NCBI RefSeq assembly: GCF_001437405.1
Contig: NZ_JQBY01000005.1
Span: forward strand, 1 to 64,000
DNA length: 64,000 nucleotides
Direction of reading: 5' to 3'
From: Pediococcus ethanolidurans
GTDB taxonomy: Bacteria; Bacillota; Bacilli; Lactobacillales; Lactobacillaceae
Under the pieces are notes generated by a model. That model was not told the origin of the DNA. It saw only the letters and a list, made by a program, of their open reading frames with translations, and did no database searches. Shown here piece by piece: positions 17,661 through 26,577 of this stretch. Positions within the stretch are counted from its first letter, which is position 1. Each line of letters starts with the position of its first letter. The position numbers were made by a program, and so were the translations under genes.

Positions 17661-18983
17661 ATGAGTGAGAAGAAATCTAGCTTTGTGCAAGATAAGCTTA
17701 TTCCCTTAGCTGGGAAAATGGCTGCTTCTCGTCATTTGGTTGCTCTTCGTGATGGATTTGCACTAGTAATGCCACTAATCATTATTGGTTCAGTCTTCAT
17801 GATCGTCAGTCAGTTCCCGATTCCGGCATACATCAATTGGATGAGTTCGGTATTCGGTGCTAACTGGGCAACAGTTGTTGGTTGGGCGACTAATGCAACA
17901 TTCAATATTATTGGGATGGTTGCATGTATTGGTATTTCATATCAATTAGCTAAGTCGTATGACGGTGTCGACGCACTGTCAGCAAGTATTATTTCTTTAG
18001 GTGCCTTTTTACTAACAATTCCTTTGACAACAGACAAGGCCGGTAACACATACGTGCCTTTGACAATGTTGGGTTCAATGGGATTGTTCGAAGCCCTATT
18101 GATTGGATTATTCATTACTGATTTCTATGTATGGATGATTCATAAGAATTGGCAGTTCCATATGCCAGATACTGTTCCACCCGCAGTTGGGAACGCATTT
18201 TCTGCATTGATTCCTGGCTTCGTAATTATTTCAGTTGTTTGGTTGTTCCGGATTGCAATTGGATTCACTGCATTCAAGACTATTCCAAATATCATCACAG
18301 TTATCTTAGCTAAACCTTTGACTGCTGTTGGTGGTACCATCTGGGGTGCTCTAGTTGCTGAATTCTTTGTTTCATTCCTTTGGTTATTTGGTATTCATGG
18401 TGCCAACGTTGTTGGTGGTATCATGGCACCAATTTGGTTAGGCCAAATGGGACAAAACGCTGCTGCTGTTAAAGCAAACAAACCTATTCCAAACGTTGTT
18501 AGTCAACAATTCGTTGATAACTTCGTCCATGCTGGTGGTTCTGGTGAAACTATTTCCTTAGCTTTGATGATGTTATTCTTTGCAAAGTCCGCTAACTTGA
18601 AGGCCATTGGTCGTTTAGCTGGTGCACCTGCAATCTTCAATATCAACGAACCTATCATGTTTGGTTTACCAATTGTTTTGAACCCTGTTATGGCAATTCC
18701 ATTTATCGTTGTACCTTTGGTAACTGTTATTGTTACTTATGTATCAATGAAGACAGGAATTGTTGCACGGACAATGGGTATCGCTGTTCCTTGGACAACG
18801 CCGCCAATTATCTCAGGTTGGTTGGCAACAGGTCACCTTTCTGGTGCTGTACTTCAGTTAGTTAACTTTGTAATCGGTGGTGCCATCTGGTATCCATTCT
18901 TCAAGATTGCTGACCGTCAAGCATTGAAACAAGAAAAAGAAATTGCTGACAAAGAAGCTGCAGAAGCTGCTACAAAGAACTAA
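17661..18983 (+). CDS. PTS cellobiose-type EIIC permease
   Basis: A 440-residue integral membrane EIIC of the lactose/cellobiose family, with RDGFALVMPLIIIGSVFMIV near the N-terminus and FNINEPIMFGLPIVLNP later. I chose ATG 17661, behind GGGAGGG. No EIIA or EIIB accompanies it. It follows the RpiR regulator and precedes a DUF871 gene, so besides beta-glucosides it may import an amino-sugar disaccharide. Its codons are strongly biased, which suggests high expression. Confidence 0.92.
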   Translation: MSEKKSSFVQDKLIPLAGKMAASRHLVALRDGFALVMPLIIIGSVFMIVSQFPIPAYINWMSSVFGANWATVVGWATNATFNIIGMVACIGISYQLAKSYDGVDALSASIISLGAFLLTIPLTTDKAGNTYVPLTMLGSMGLFEALLIGLFITDFYVWMIHKNWQFHMPDTVPPAVGNAFSALIPGFVIISVVWLFRIAIGFTAFKTIPNIITVILAKPLTAVGGTIWGALVAEFFVSFLWLFGIHGANVVGGIMAPIWLGQMGQNAAAVKANKPIPNVVSQQFVDNFVHAGGSGETISLALMMLFFAKSANLKAIGRLAGAPAIFNINEPIMFGLPIVLNPVMAIPFIVVPLVTVIVTYVSMKTGIVARTMGIAVPWTTPPIISGWLATGHLSGAVLQLVNFVIGGAIWYPFFKIADRQALKQEKEIADKEAAEAATKN

Positions 18984-19005
18984 ACATTAGTTTGTTGAAC
19001 CAATA

Positions 19006-19038
19006 AAATCTGTCGAATATTTTTCGGCAGATTTTTTA
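19006..19038 (+). terminator. Intrinsic terminator
   Basis: AAAATCTGTCG pairs with CGGCAGATTTT, followed by T, 22 bases after the EIIC stop. Confidence 0.85.
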
Positions 19039-19157
19039 GTAAAGAGCAGAATGTTTTGTTTGTAGCTAAAATTATAATTTTAGCTACATTGCTTTAGTAA
19101 ACTGCGTATAATTGAGATTAAGTGAGAAATTGATTATTTAAAAGAGGAGCGAGGACC

Positions 19158-19619
19158 ATGAGTAAACGTAAAAAGAATCAGCCAAGTCCTGCTGTTGCAA
19201 GAGCTGCGCAGGCTAATGTTGATAGAATTAGAGAGAAAACTAAGACTCAACAGACTACAATTGATGAATTACCTAAGTGGGCTCAGGATATGGCTTATAA
19301 AAGATTTGGTTTAAGCGAAGTGATTTCTTTTATTCCTCTAATTATTGCCGTTTTGACAACACCTTTATTAGGAAATCGTGTGCCAATGGGCGGAGGACTT
19401 GTGGTTAACAAAAATGCACTATTCATTATACCTTTCGTCAGTTTATTAATTTCTGGTGGAAGCTATGTCAGCATCAAGATTCGGCGCAAGTCGGAGCAGG
19501 TAACTGAAATTGATCATTTTGCCTGGAATGAAATATTCGGCTTTTTGGCTAATGTTTTGGTGGTGATTGTTTGTTCAGCGGTACTTATCTATTCATTGAT
19601 TAGAGCATTTACGGCTTAA
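19158..19619 (+). CDS. Membrane protein of unknown function
   Basis: A 153-residue protein. The first 50 residues are basic and polar (KRKKNQ..., IREKTKTQQ), then three hydrophobic segments at about 57-73, 85-102 and 128-150. GAGGAG precedes the ATG. I do not recognise the family. It sits between the EIIC and DUF871 genes behind a terminator, so co-regulation is uncertain. Confidence 0.7.
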   Translation: MSKRKKNQPSPAVARAAQANVDRIREKTKTQQTTIDELPKWAQDMAYKRFGLSEVISFIPLIIAVLTTPLLGNRVPMGGGLVVNKNALFIIPFVSLLISGGSYVSIKIRRKSEQVTEIDHFAWNEIFGFLANVLVVIVCSAVLIYSLIRAFTA

Positions 19620-19734
19620 AAATATTTAAGATCAGTTCGACTTGCTGTTTAGGTAGGTAATAAAAATAGGCAACCCAAACTGAGACTAAGATTTTTTGCA
19701 ATAAAATTTTCATGAAAAACGAGGGGGTATTATC

Positions 19735-20820
19735 TTGGCACGATTAGGAATTTCTTTATATCCGGAACATTCAACATTTGAGAAAGACAAAGCATATTTG
19801 GACTTAGCTCATAAGTATGGCTATACGCGTGTTTTCACGTCACTATTACAAATTAATGGTGATCAAGACGCAGTTGTCGCAAACTTTAAGAAAATTGTTC
19901 AGTATGCCAATTCACTTGATTTTAAAGTGATGGTTGATATGAATCCATCTTTGTTCAAACAACTAGGTGTGACTTATGATGACTTATCATTCTTTGATGA
20001 TCTAGGCGCTTGGGGGTTACGTTTAGATGAAGGCTTCACAGGAATGGAAGAATCCCGAATGACACGTAATCCTTATGGAATCAAGATTGAAGTAAATATG
20101 AGTAACGGTACTCGTTACTTGGAAAATATTTTGAGCTTTGCACCTGACAAACAAAACTTGTTGGGATGTCATAACTTCTATCCTCAAGAATATACCGGTT
20201 TAGGCGAAGAATTCTTCACTAAGTGCTCTAAACTTTTCCGTAAGCATAATATCAACACAGCAGCATTTGTCAGCTCAAAAGCAGCCGGCTTTGGTCCTTG
20301 GCCCGTTCAAGATGGTTTGCCAACTATCGAAGACGATCGTCATTTACCAATTGCAACACAAGTACAGCATTTGTTGTTGACGGGTTTGATTGATGATGTG
20401 TTGATTGGTAATGCATATGCTTCAGAAGAAGAGCTTAAGGCGGCTTCTGAGACGTTCTTTGGTCGTTATCCGGTATTGCATGCTGATTTTGTGGACGACC
20501 TGACAGCAAACGAAAAATTGGTTGCTTTGGGCAAGCCACATTTGTATCGAGGGGATGCTTCGGATTATCTCTTGCGGGACACAATGCCACGGGTTTGGTA
20601 TAAGGATAAAGAGATTCCTGCACACCATGAAAAAGAAGACTTTAAACGTGGTGATATCATTGTAGTTAACGATAGTTATAGTCGTTACAAGGGTGAGTTA
20701 CAAATTGCGTTGAAGGCTTTCCCAAATGATGGTCGGCGCAATGTTGTGGGTCATTTGACCGATGATGATTTATTCCTTTTGAATTACATTAAACCATGGA
20801 GTACATTTGAATTGAAATAA
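19735..20820 (+). CDS. DUF871/MupG-like TIM-barrel hydrolase
   Basis: A 361-residue protein of the DUF871 family, starting MARLGISLYPEHSTFEKD. Its characterised member, MupG of Staphylococcus aureus, is a 6-phospho-N-acetylmuramidase that splits MurNAc-6P-GlcNAc. The TTG start at 19735 follows GAGGGGG. Context with RpiR and a PTS EIIC fits uptake and cleavage of a phosphorylated disaccharide, possibly from peptidoglycan; no MurQ etherase gene is in the window. The C-terminal quarter is the second, cyclophilin-like domain of the family. Confidence 0.85.
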   Translation: MARLGISLYPEHSTFEKDKAYLDLAHKYGYTRVFTSLLQINGDQDAVVANFKKIVQYANSLDFKVMVDMNPSLFKQLGVTYDDLSFFDDLGAWGLRLDEGFTGMEESRMTRNPYGIKIEVNMSNGTRYLENILSFAPDKQNLLGCHNFYPQEYTGLGEEFFTKCSKLFRKHNINTAAFVSSKAAGFGPWPVQDGLPTIEDDRHLPIATQVQHLLLTGLIDDVLIGNAYASEEELKAASETFFGRYPVLHADFVDDLTANEKLVALGKPHLYRGDASDYLLRDTMPRVWYKDKEIPAHHEKEDFKRGDIIVVNDSYSRYKGELQIALKAFPNDGRRNVVGHLTDDDLFLLNYIKPWSTFELK

Positions 20821-20828
20821 GGTTTTGA

Positions 20829-20861
20829 AGACAGACTTTGGAAGAGGTCTGTTTTTTATTT
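20829..20861 (+). terminator. Intrinsic terminator
   Basis: ACAGAC pairs with GTCTGT and a T-rich tract follows, directly after the DUF871 stop. Confidence 0.7.
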
Positions 20862-20871
20862 TCTTAAAATA

Positions 20872-20885
20872 AAAAGCGCTTTCAA
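20872..20885 (+). promoter_or_regulatory. Possible cre site
   Basis: AAAAGCGCTTTCAA resembles the palindromic cre core (AAGCGCTT) and lies about 75 bases before the small broken gene at 20961. Confidence 0.4.
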
Positions 20886-20960
20886 AAAAACGATTTGGTG
20901 CTATAGTGAGGGCGAAAGCATAATGCTACTTTCTATTTCTATTGGAGAAGGTGTGCAACA

Positions 20961-21183
20961 TGTTACAAATTGTATTAGGCATTGCGATTCTGGTGATTAG
21001 TTTAGGAGTCGTCTACGGTGGTTATCGTTATGCGCAAATTGGCAAGGTAAAGTTTGCTGATGCAGGTGTTAAAGTGATTTTAGTAGGACACCGGCTGCGT
21101 ATGGATTTGCACCAGGAGTAATGGGAACGCTCATTATATTAGTCGGAATTTGTGGTATGGTTTGGGGCTTGATTCTGTTATAG
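20961..21183 (+). pseudogene. Frameshifted paralogue of the small membrane protein at 23742
   Basis: The reading MLQIVLGIAILVISLGVV... stops at 21117. A shift of -1 near 21076 restores ...FSRTPAAYGFAPGVMG... to a stop at 21183. The composite is about 74 residues and matches the intact protein at 23742 (FAKAGVKVDF then TPATYGFAPGIMG) over its whole length. One base, a G, seems lost in GTTAAAGTGATTTTAG. It follows a ribosome site GGAGAAGG. Confidence 0.8.
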
Positions 21184-21420
21184 AAAAGAGTGTTAAAAAA
21201 GGCGGTTAGCCTCCGAGTAGAGCCTAGATAGGCAAATGATTTGGTTTAGGAATCGTTTGCCTATCGTAGCTCAGCGGAGGAGGCTAACCGCCTTTTTTAA
21301 CACGTTTCGGCAGTAAAGTAGTACCACAATTATTCGGTTTGAGAATCGTTTGGCTATCGTAGCAGGTCGGAGAACGTTGCCTTTTTTAACACGTTTCGGC
21401 AGTAAAGTGATCCCAAAATA
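21184..21420. repeat. Family A nested hairpin, one full and one partial copy
   Basis: The full copy starts directly after the stop codon. Its outer arms are perfect over 25 bases (GTGTTAAAAAAGGCGG... with ...CCGCCTTTTTTAACAC). Its inner stem pairs GATAGGCAAATGATT with AATCGTTTGCCTATC. A partial copy follows from about 21320 with inner-stem remnants and a second TTTTTTAACACGTTTCGGC end. The perfect outer arms with A and T tracts make it a strong bidirectional terminator. Confidence 0.85.
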
Positions 21421-21557
21421 GTTTATCTAAAATACATTTAAACTGGAAAAGTAAATTTTCCCAGTCCTTGGACAGAAAACGCTTGCAAAGCCACCCGTTA
21501 GTACCTATGCTGTAAGTGAAAACAGGTTTGTTACTTATTCACGAAGAGGACGGGAAA

Positions 21558-21692
21558 ATGAGTGCAATGATGTATATGTCATTAATATATATAATAGTTT
21601 GGCTAATTGGAATAGGACTTTTGGTCTACTTTTTCCATTTGTTGAGAAAAATTGTGAAATTGTTAGAAAAAATCAGCAAACAGACTAAATAA
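21558..21692 (+). CDS. Small single-helix membrane protein
   Basis: A 44-residue protein (MSAMMYMSLIYIIVW...) with one membrane helix at about residues 5-26 and a basic tail LLRKIVKLLEKISKQTK. GAGGACGGGAAA precedes the ATG at 21558. No family recognised. It leads the cluster of damaged genes at 21.7-26.5 kb and might be a small toxin-like or accessory peptide; that is only a guess from size and composition. Confidence 0.5.
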   Translation: MSAMMYMSLIYIIVWLIGIGLLVYFFHLLRKIVKLLEKISKQTK

Positions 21693-21723
21693 TAGTGATC
21701 TTACAAAGGAGATTTGAGGCTTA

Positions 21724-22299
21724 ATGAATGCTATTCAAACAGCTTTTAATAAACCAACTTGGCAAACGGTTCCTAATGATCTTAATCTATTAAATAACCG
21801 GATAGTTGCACTAAAACAAATTCGAATTGATGAACAGATTTGGCCAGATCAAGGGATACTAGCACATTTTATGAAGAAGGCACCACATGGTCCTAGTTTA
21901 GAAATTACATAAGCGGGTTTGAAGTTATTGCAGAATGGTATGATGCAGAAAAACTGGACAAAAAATACAGCACAGAAAGTAGCAGTTTTTCTCAATAAAC
22001 ATGCTGCACATAGTGAAGTGGCAAACTTTGAACCGCGCTATAGTACGGTTCTTAGTATAACTGACGAAAATGGCACCTATTTTTTGGAGGTATTTGGTGT
22101 TGGAGCTGGTATTTATTTAGCAACTCATTCTCAAATGATTGATGGATTAACAGTTGCTGATCCGCTTAATCTTAAGAAATTCAAACTAAGTGATGATAAT
22201 CAAAAGATGGTAAAAGAGATTAATAATTTTGGGTTTAATAAATTGATCGCAGGAACTGAGTATGAATGTCTAGGTGAAAATACGTCCTTGCATCAATAA
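21724..22299 (+). pseudogene. Hypothetical protein gene interrupted by an in-frame stop
   Basis: Two stretches in the same frame, 62 and about 126 residues, are separated only by TAA at 21910-21912. A ribosome site (AAAGGAG, GAGG) precedes the first ATG, while the second has none, so one gene with a nonsense mutation is likely (for example CAA to TAA). The joined product would be about 191 residues. No domain recognised. It belongs to the decaying cluster. Confidence 0.65.
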
Positions 22300-22383
22300 A
22301 GTGACGTGACTTATTGAGTGCAAATTAATACTTTAGAATTAGCGCTTGATATTAAATTAATGTAGGTTGTGAGCAAAACGTAA

Positions 22384-22430
22384 ATCTTATGTTTCTGTTT
22401 TTTTTGAGAAACATAAGGTTTATTTTAGTA
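22384..22430 (+). terminator. Intrinsic terminator
   Basis: TCTTATGTTTCT pairs with AGAAACATAAG; TTTATTTT follows. It separates the broken gene at 21724 from the next one. Confidence 0.7.
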
Positions 22431-22519
22431 ATTATTGTTATTTTTATAAAATGGTGCTATGATATCGGTGTGATATCAAGTAACCGTTTTCAAATATAAA
22501 TTTATGGGGAGACTTTATT

Positions 22520-23106
22520 ATGTATTTGATTCCAGCTTCAGCATTTAAGTTAACAACTAGTTTTTCTGCGGCAAAAGCCACAGACATGGAGAACTGCTTT
22601 ACGGCCATGCGTATTTCCGTTGATGGAGAAACGTATCCACATTTTCCGAAAAAAGGGAATGGTGAGTCCGTGAAGTTAGCCCGAAAATTCTTGGGCTTAC
22701 CAGCAACTTCAACGATTGAGTTTACTCAAGATGAAATGAAAGTTTACGATCAAACCAATCAGGTTGTAGAAACCAAAAAATTGCCGACTTTCAATTAGTA
22801 CAGTTTGGCGTCATCAGAAAGATGGGTTTTGCTGCGAGGGTACCATTACTAACCTGTGCGATGACGATGGCAATTGTGACAAAGGAAAAAAATTACTATG
22901 TAATCAATTCTAACTTCACACCATTTAAAGCGTTGGCAAGTTTATTCAAGGCTCAAGGTGTCACAGTTGAAGATCCGTTTGATATCACTTCGTTACCGGA
23001 CAACGAAAAACGTGATGAGTATTTCAACAAGGATTACGAAGATAAAATTAAGGGAACTAATTATCCGATTTCTTATGGATCAAATTATAGTATCAAGGGA
23101 TTTTAA
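22520..23106 (+). pseudogene. Frameshifted member of the MHRIPAS-type paralogue family
   Basis: The first reading (MYLIPASAFKLTT...) ends at 22798. The rest (LVQFGVIRKMG... to a stop at 23106) continues in the -1 frame. The junction is an A6 run (22775-22780) in ACC AAA AAA TTG; one more A restores a full protein like the intact paralogue at 23145, including VTVEDPFDI near the end. This is either a mutation, a homopolymer reading error or translational slippage. GGGGAG precedes the ATG. Confidence 0.75.
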
Positions 23107-23144
23107 GTTGAAAATGGCTTAGTCAATTTCAAAGAGGTTTTAAT

Positions 23145-23708
23145 ATGCATAGGATTCCAGCTTCAGTATTTGAATCAATTAATAATTATGAAAATGACAA
23201 AGAAAAAACGGTGTTACATGTGTTTACACCGATGCAAATTTCGGTTAATGATGAGCTTTTTCCTCATGTTCCAAAGAAAAACCATAAAATAACCCGAAAA
23301 GCTTTTGGACTCAGTAAACCGTCCACAATTGAATTTACGAATGATGAAATGATGGTTCATGACCAGCAAGGAAAAGTAACCAGAACCGAAGAAATTAATG
23401 AATTTAAGTTTGTTCAGTTTGGTACTATTCGGACGATGCCAGTTGGGCCGCCTGTGTATACGTATACTTTGACGATGGTTATTAGCGTGGCTGATCGATT
23501 CTATTATGTGTTGAATCCAAACTTTACGGTATTTCAACGATTAACACCAATTTTGAAGCAACATGCTGTTACCGTTGAGGATCCGTTTGATATTGCTTCA
23601 TTGCCTAGCAATGCGGAACGGGAACATTACTTTAATATGTTTTATGAGAAAAGAGCTAAAGAAACAAATTACCCACTTCAATTAGAATGGATGCCACTGT
23701 TGCTGTAA
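23145..23708 (+). CDS. MHRIPAS-type paralogue, intact
   Basis: A 187-residue protein (MHRIPASVFESIN...). It shares with the genes at 22520 and 25623 a common plan: an N-terminal beta-rich half, then FVQFGTIRTM, a hydrophobic beta pair (YTLTMVISVADRFYYVLN), a helix, and VTVEDPFDI. The alternation of strands with a C-terminal helix is reminiscent of bacterial PH-like domains, but that is inference. No signal peptide or membrane helix. Function unknown. Confidence 0.65.
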   Translation: MHRIPASVFESINNYENDKEKTVLHVFTPMQISVNDELFPHVPKKNHKITRKAFGLSKPSTIEFTNDEMMVHDQQGKVTRTEEINEFKFVQFGTIRTMPVGPPVYTYTLTMVISVADRFYYVLNPNFTVFQRLTPILKQHAVTVEDPFDIASLPSNAEREHYFNMFYEKRAKETNYPLQLEWMPLLL

Positions 23709-23741
23709 AAACGCATTATGAAGGTTTTAAAGGGGGTGAGG

Positions 23742-23966
23742 ATGATGAAGTCATTTTTAGGAATCATCATTATTTTAGTTAGTATCGGCATCATTTCTGT
23801 TGGTATTCGCTATGCGCGTACTAGCAAGGCCACGTTTGCCAAGGCTGGTGTCAAGGTTGATTTTAAGAAAACACCAGCCACGTATGGTTTTGCGCCTGGT
23901 ATTATGGGAGCCATCATCATTATTATTGGCATTGCTGGACTTGTATGGGGAGCGATGATCGTTTGA
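23742..23966 (+). CDS. Small two-helix membrane protein
   Basis: A 74-residue protein with hydrophobic segments at about residues 4-20 and 50-72 and a short loop with TPATYGFAPG between them. AGGGGGTGAGG lies just before the ATG at 23742; the next codon is also ATG. A frameshifted copy lies at 20961. It starts 34 bases after the paralogue at 23145 and probably shares its transcript. Function unknown. Confidence 0.7.
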   Translation: MMKSFLGIIIILVSIGIISVGIRYARTSKATFAKAGVKVDFKKTPATYGFAPGIMGAIIIIIGIAGLVWGAMIV

Positions 23967-24007
23967 GCATTTTAAACTAAATTCATTTTTAGCATGGGGG
24001 AGTAACT

Positions 24008-25225
24008 ATGGTTAATAATCTATCGGTGAAATATGTACGGGTTTTAAAGCAATGGTACATTTGGCAACTCGGCGTTATGTTTATTGCGTTTTGTCTAACT
24101 TTTTTCTGGGAGCCATTTGGGTCAACAAGGTTAGTTGAGGTAATATTTGGGGCTTTAGCAGTGATATTAGGTATCGGAATTCCTTTTGAAAAACCGTTGA
24201 AACCTGAACAAAAACTTAAAAGAGCACTAAGAAAATTTAATTATTGTTTTCAGGCATTTAGCCAATTTCTGTTGCTTCCATTGGGACTGGCTGCCATTAC
24301 TTTGATTTTTCACAAAATTTTATTGTTGAATTATCCAATATTAGCGATACTTGCCATGCTATATGTGTTAATTATGTATTTGCCGGCTACCTATTATGTG
24401 TTGGTTAATATCCGATCTTATATCGGCAGACTGATTTTAATTACAATTGTTATTTTTGAAACGATTGGTACGGGATCGGTGCTGGCTTTAATGTATACCA
24501 GACCTAAAGAAATCGGGGCAGTGTTGCAAACGATTGATATGAGTGGAATTGTGAATGCATTAGCCTTTATGCTTACAGTTGGGTTCTTAATGTATTTGTG
24601 GGGATTCAAACAACCTAGTTGGCGATTATCACGCACAGCAAACTGGTTAGTTGTCGGTTTTGTAATTGTTGTTTTGGCAGCGTTAGTTGTCTGGAATGGT
24701 TTCGGTACTGGTGACAAGCTTTCCAACATTTTCACGAGTTATGATTTTTCGTTGGGTCACTTTAACTTAAAAATTATTTTACAAGCCTTGGAAACTATGA
24801 GTGAAGAATGGGCGTTTCGCTTTGCAGTTTTGTTTTTGAGCTTAAAAGCTTTCAGTCATCGAAAAAATCAGTATATTTGGGTAGTTGTGCTTAACGGGGT
24901 GTTATTTGGCCTGTGGCATGCTTCAAATATACTGGCAGGCCAATCGGTTAGCGCCACGTTGAATCAAATGCTATTTGCGTTTGGCGGTGGCATAATTCTT
25001 TCGGCGGCGTATCTTTATACGCAAAGTCTTGCTGTCACGATGATTAGCCATTTCTTCTTAGATGTGCTTGCTTTTTCAAATATGAATGGCAATTTATTGA
25101 TGGAAGCACCAGACGGCGTGGATTGGGTTGCCACCTGGATTGTCGTAATTGTTCTGGTTCTCGTTGCCTTGTTCTTAGTTACAGGAAAACGAAAGCAAAG
25201 TATTCAGGGATCGTTGATTTATTAA
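24008..25225 (+). CDS. CPBP family intramembrane metalloprotease
   Basis: A 405-residue polytopic protein with about ten hydrophobic segments. The C-terminal third carries the CPBP (Abi) motifs: EEWAFR, then FGLWH, then HFFLD, which supply glutamate and histidine ligands for the metal. In lactic acid bacteria such proteins often act in bacteriocin self-immunity or peptide processing. Neighbours here are small membrane and PH-like paralogues rather than recognisable bacteriocins. GGGGGAG precedes the ATG. Confidence 0.82.
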   Translation: MVNNLSVKYVRVLKQWYIWQLGVMFIAFCLTFFWEPFGSTRLVEVIFGALAVILGIGIPFEKPLKPEQKLKRALRKFNYCFQAFSQFLLLPLGLAAITLIFHKILLLNYPILAILAMLYVLIMYLPATYYVLVNIRSYIGRLILITIVIFETIGTGSVLALMYTRPKEIGAVLQTIDMSGIVNALAFMLTVGFLMYLWGFKQPSWRLSRTANWLVVGFVIVVLAALVVWNGFGTGDKLSNIFTSYDFSLGHFNLKIILQALETMSEEWAFRFAVLFLSLKAFSHRKNQYIWVVVLNGVLFGLWHASNILAGQSVSATLNQMLFAFGGGIILSAAYLYTQSLAVTMISHFFLDVLAFSNMNGNLLMEAPDGVDWVATWIVVIVLVLVALFLVTGKRKQSIQGSLIY

Positions 25226-25252
25226 AACTCAAACGAAGCTAGAAAAAAAGAG

Positions 25253-25573
25253 ATGAGTTTTATGGGAAAAATAAAAAGTTATTTTCAAAAAATGAGTGTT
25301 CTGAAAAGAAAATGGCAGTGGTATCGAATTGAATTTAGAGAACCGGTTAAATTTAATCCCAAAAACTATTTGAGTTTACGAGTACTTGGCAGATGGTGGA
25401 AAGATCCTGATAAAAATGTGTATATTTTGGCGGTTCCAGGTAGTGCTAAAATTCAGAATGCTGATCAAGTTCAAGAAATAATTAAGAATGTGTTGAAAAC
25501 GCAAAAATATTCACAAAAAGATTACTTAATTACACATGTTCCTAATGTACCGTATACTTATGCACCCTTTTAA
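25253..25573 (+). CDS. Small basic hypothetical protein
   Basis: A 106-residue protein, basic and aromatic in its first half (KRKWQWYRIEF), no membrane helix. It starts 28 bases after the CPBP stop. An alternative ATG is at 25262. The ribosome site is weak. No family recognised. The next gene begins about 50 bases after its stop. Confidence 0.5.
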   Translation: MSFMGKIKSYFQKMSVLKRKWQWYRIEFREPVKFNPKNYLSLRVLGRWWKDPDKNVYILAVPGSAKIQNADQVQEIIKNVLKTQKYSQKDYLITHVPNVPYTYAPF

Positions 25574-25622
25574 AAGAATTAGATGGAATCAAGTATTTAT
25601 AAAGATTAAGAAGATGAGTAAC

Positions 25623-26210
25623 ATGCACAAAATTTCTAAAGAAGCGTTTGAAAATGCAAGCCTGTATTTGTCGAATTCGAGTGATTCTTATACTACAGGT
25701 TTTACTCCAGTAAGAATTTCGGTGAATGGCACAGATTATGAAACCGGTTATCAAAAGTTGAAAAATGCGGTTAGAAAAGTTTTGGGAGAACCTAAACCAT
25801 TAAGGATTGTGTTCACAAAAGATACCATGCAAATTTTTGATGTTAAAAATAAGGTAATTAAAACAGAAGCAATTCCAGAATTTTCATATATGCAGATTGG
25901 ACTCATACGGACAATAGGCATGCTTGCAGGTTTACCACAGTACTATTACGGATTGGCAATAATAATTGAAGTTAAGTCAAAACAATATTATTTTTTGAAT
26001 GCCAAATATAAAGTTTTTGATGAACTAAAACAGTTAATGAAAGAAAATAATGTGAATTTTGAAGATCCTTTTGTACTGACGAAGATGCCGGAAGATCTTG
26101 AAAAGAAGTATAAATATTTTGAAACGCAATTCAATACTTTGGCGCCTGCAGCAGGCTATCCCCAACAATTAAATACGGTTAGTGGCAATAAATCGAAGCT
26201 TTGGATATAA
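25623..26210 (+). CDS. MHRIPAS-type paralogue
   Basis: About 195 residues from MHKISKEAFENAS, aligned with the starts of the two other family members; an ATG at 25614 is also possible, and a longer reading from 25536 overlaps the previous gene. It has the family features YMQIGLIRT, a hydrophobic strand pair ending YYFLN, and FEDPF near the end. It seems intact, unlike the copy at 22520. Function unknown. Confidence 0.62.
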   Translation: MHKISKEAFENASLYLSNSSDSYTTGFTPVRISVNGTDYETGYQKLKNAVRKVLGEPKPLRIVFTKDTMQIFDVKNKVIKTEAIPEFSYMQIGLIRTIGMLAGLPQYYYGLAIIIEVKSKQYYFLNAKYKVFDELKQLMKENNVNFEDPFVLTKMPEDLEKKYKYFETQFNTLAPAAGYPQQLNTVSGNKSKLWI

Positions 26211-26227
26211 AATATCAATTAAAAGAA

Positions 26228-26488
26228 GTGAGCACTTTGACACTTAAACATAAAATTCAAGAATATCAAAAAGAATCAAAAGAACTGGATATTGTTTGAT
26301 GTTGGATAAGAATTCAATAAAAAAATTGGGAAATGGACCGATAGTAAATCACAAACAGTAGTGATTCCACGGACCAAAAAATAGATGAGTACAAAGAAGA
26401 TGTCCTTATTACCACTTTGGAAAAAGAGAAATTTTATAAAACCGACTACACCATTAAAACATTTTCAATGGGAATCCCCAATCTTTGA
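26228..26488 (+). pseudogene. Decayed gene with several frame breaks
   Basis: The reading starts GTG at 26228 and gives MSTLTLKHKIQEYQKESKEL before a stop at 26299. Protein-like sequence continues in other frames: EFNKKIGKWTDSKSQ, then after a -1 shift at an A6 run (26376-26381, in ACC AAA AAA TAG) IDEYKEDVLITTLEKEKFY to a stop at 26488. At least two shifts and one in-frame stop are needed. The intact parent is not in the window. Confidence 0.55.
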
Positions 26489-26577
26489 TTAATTAAATAG
26501 CTATGATTGGAACATCTAGGACTGTGGTGTGATAATTATGATAATCACAAAATAAGCGGCACCAGAAAGGATCAAGC

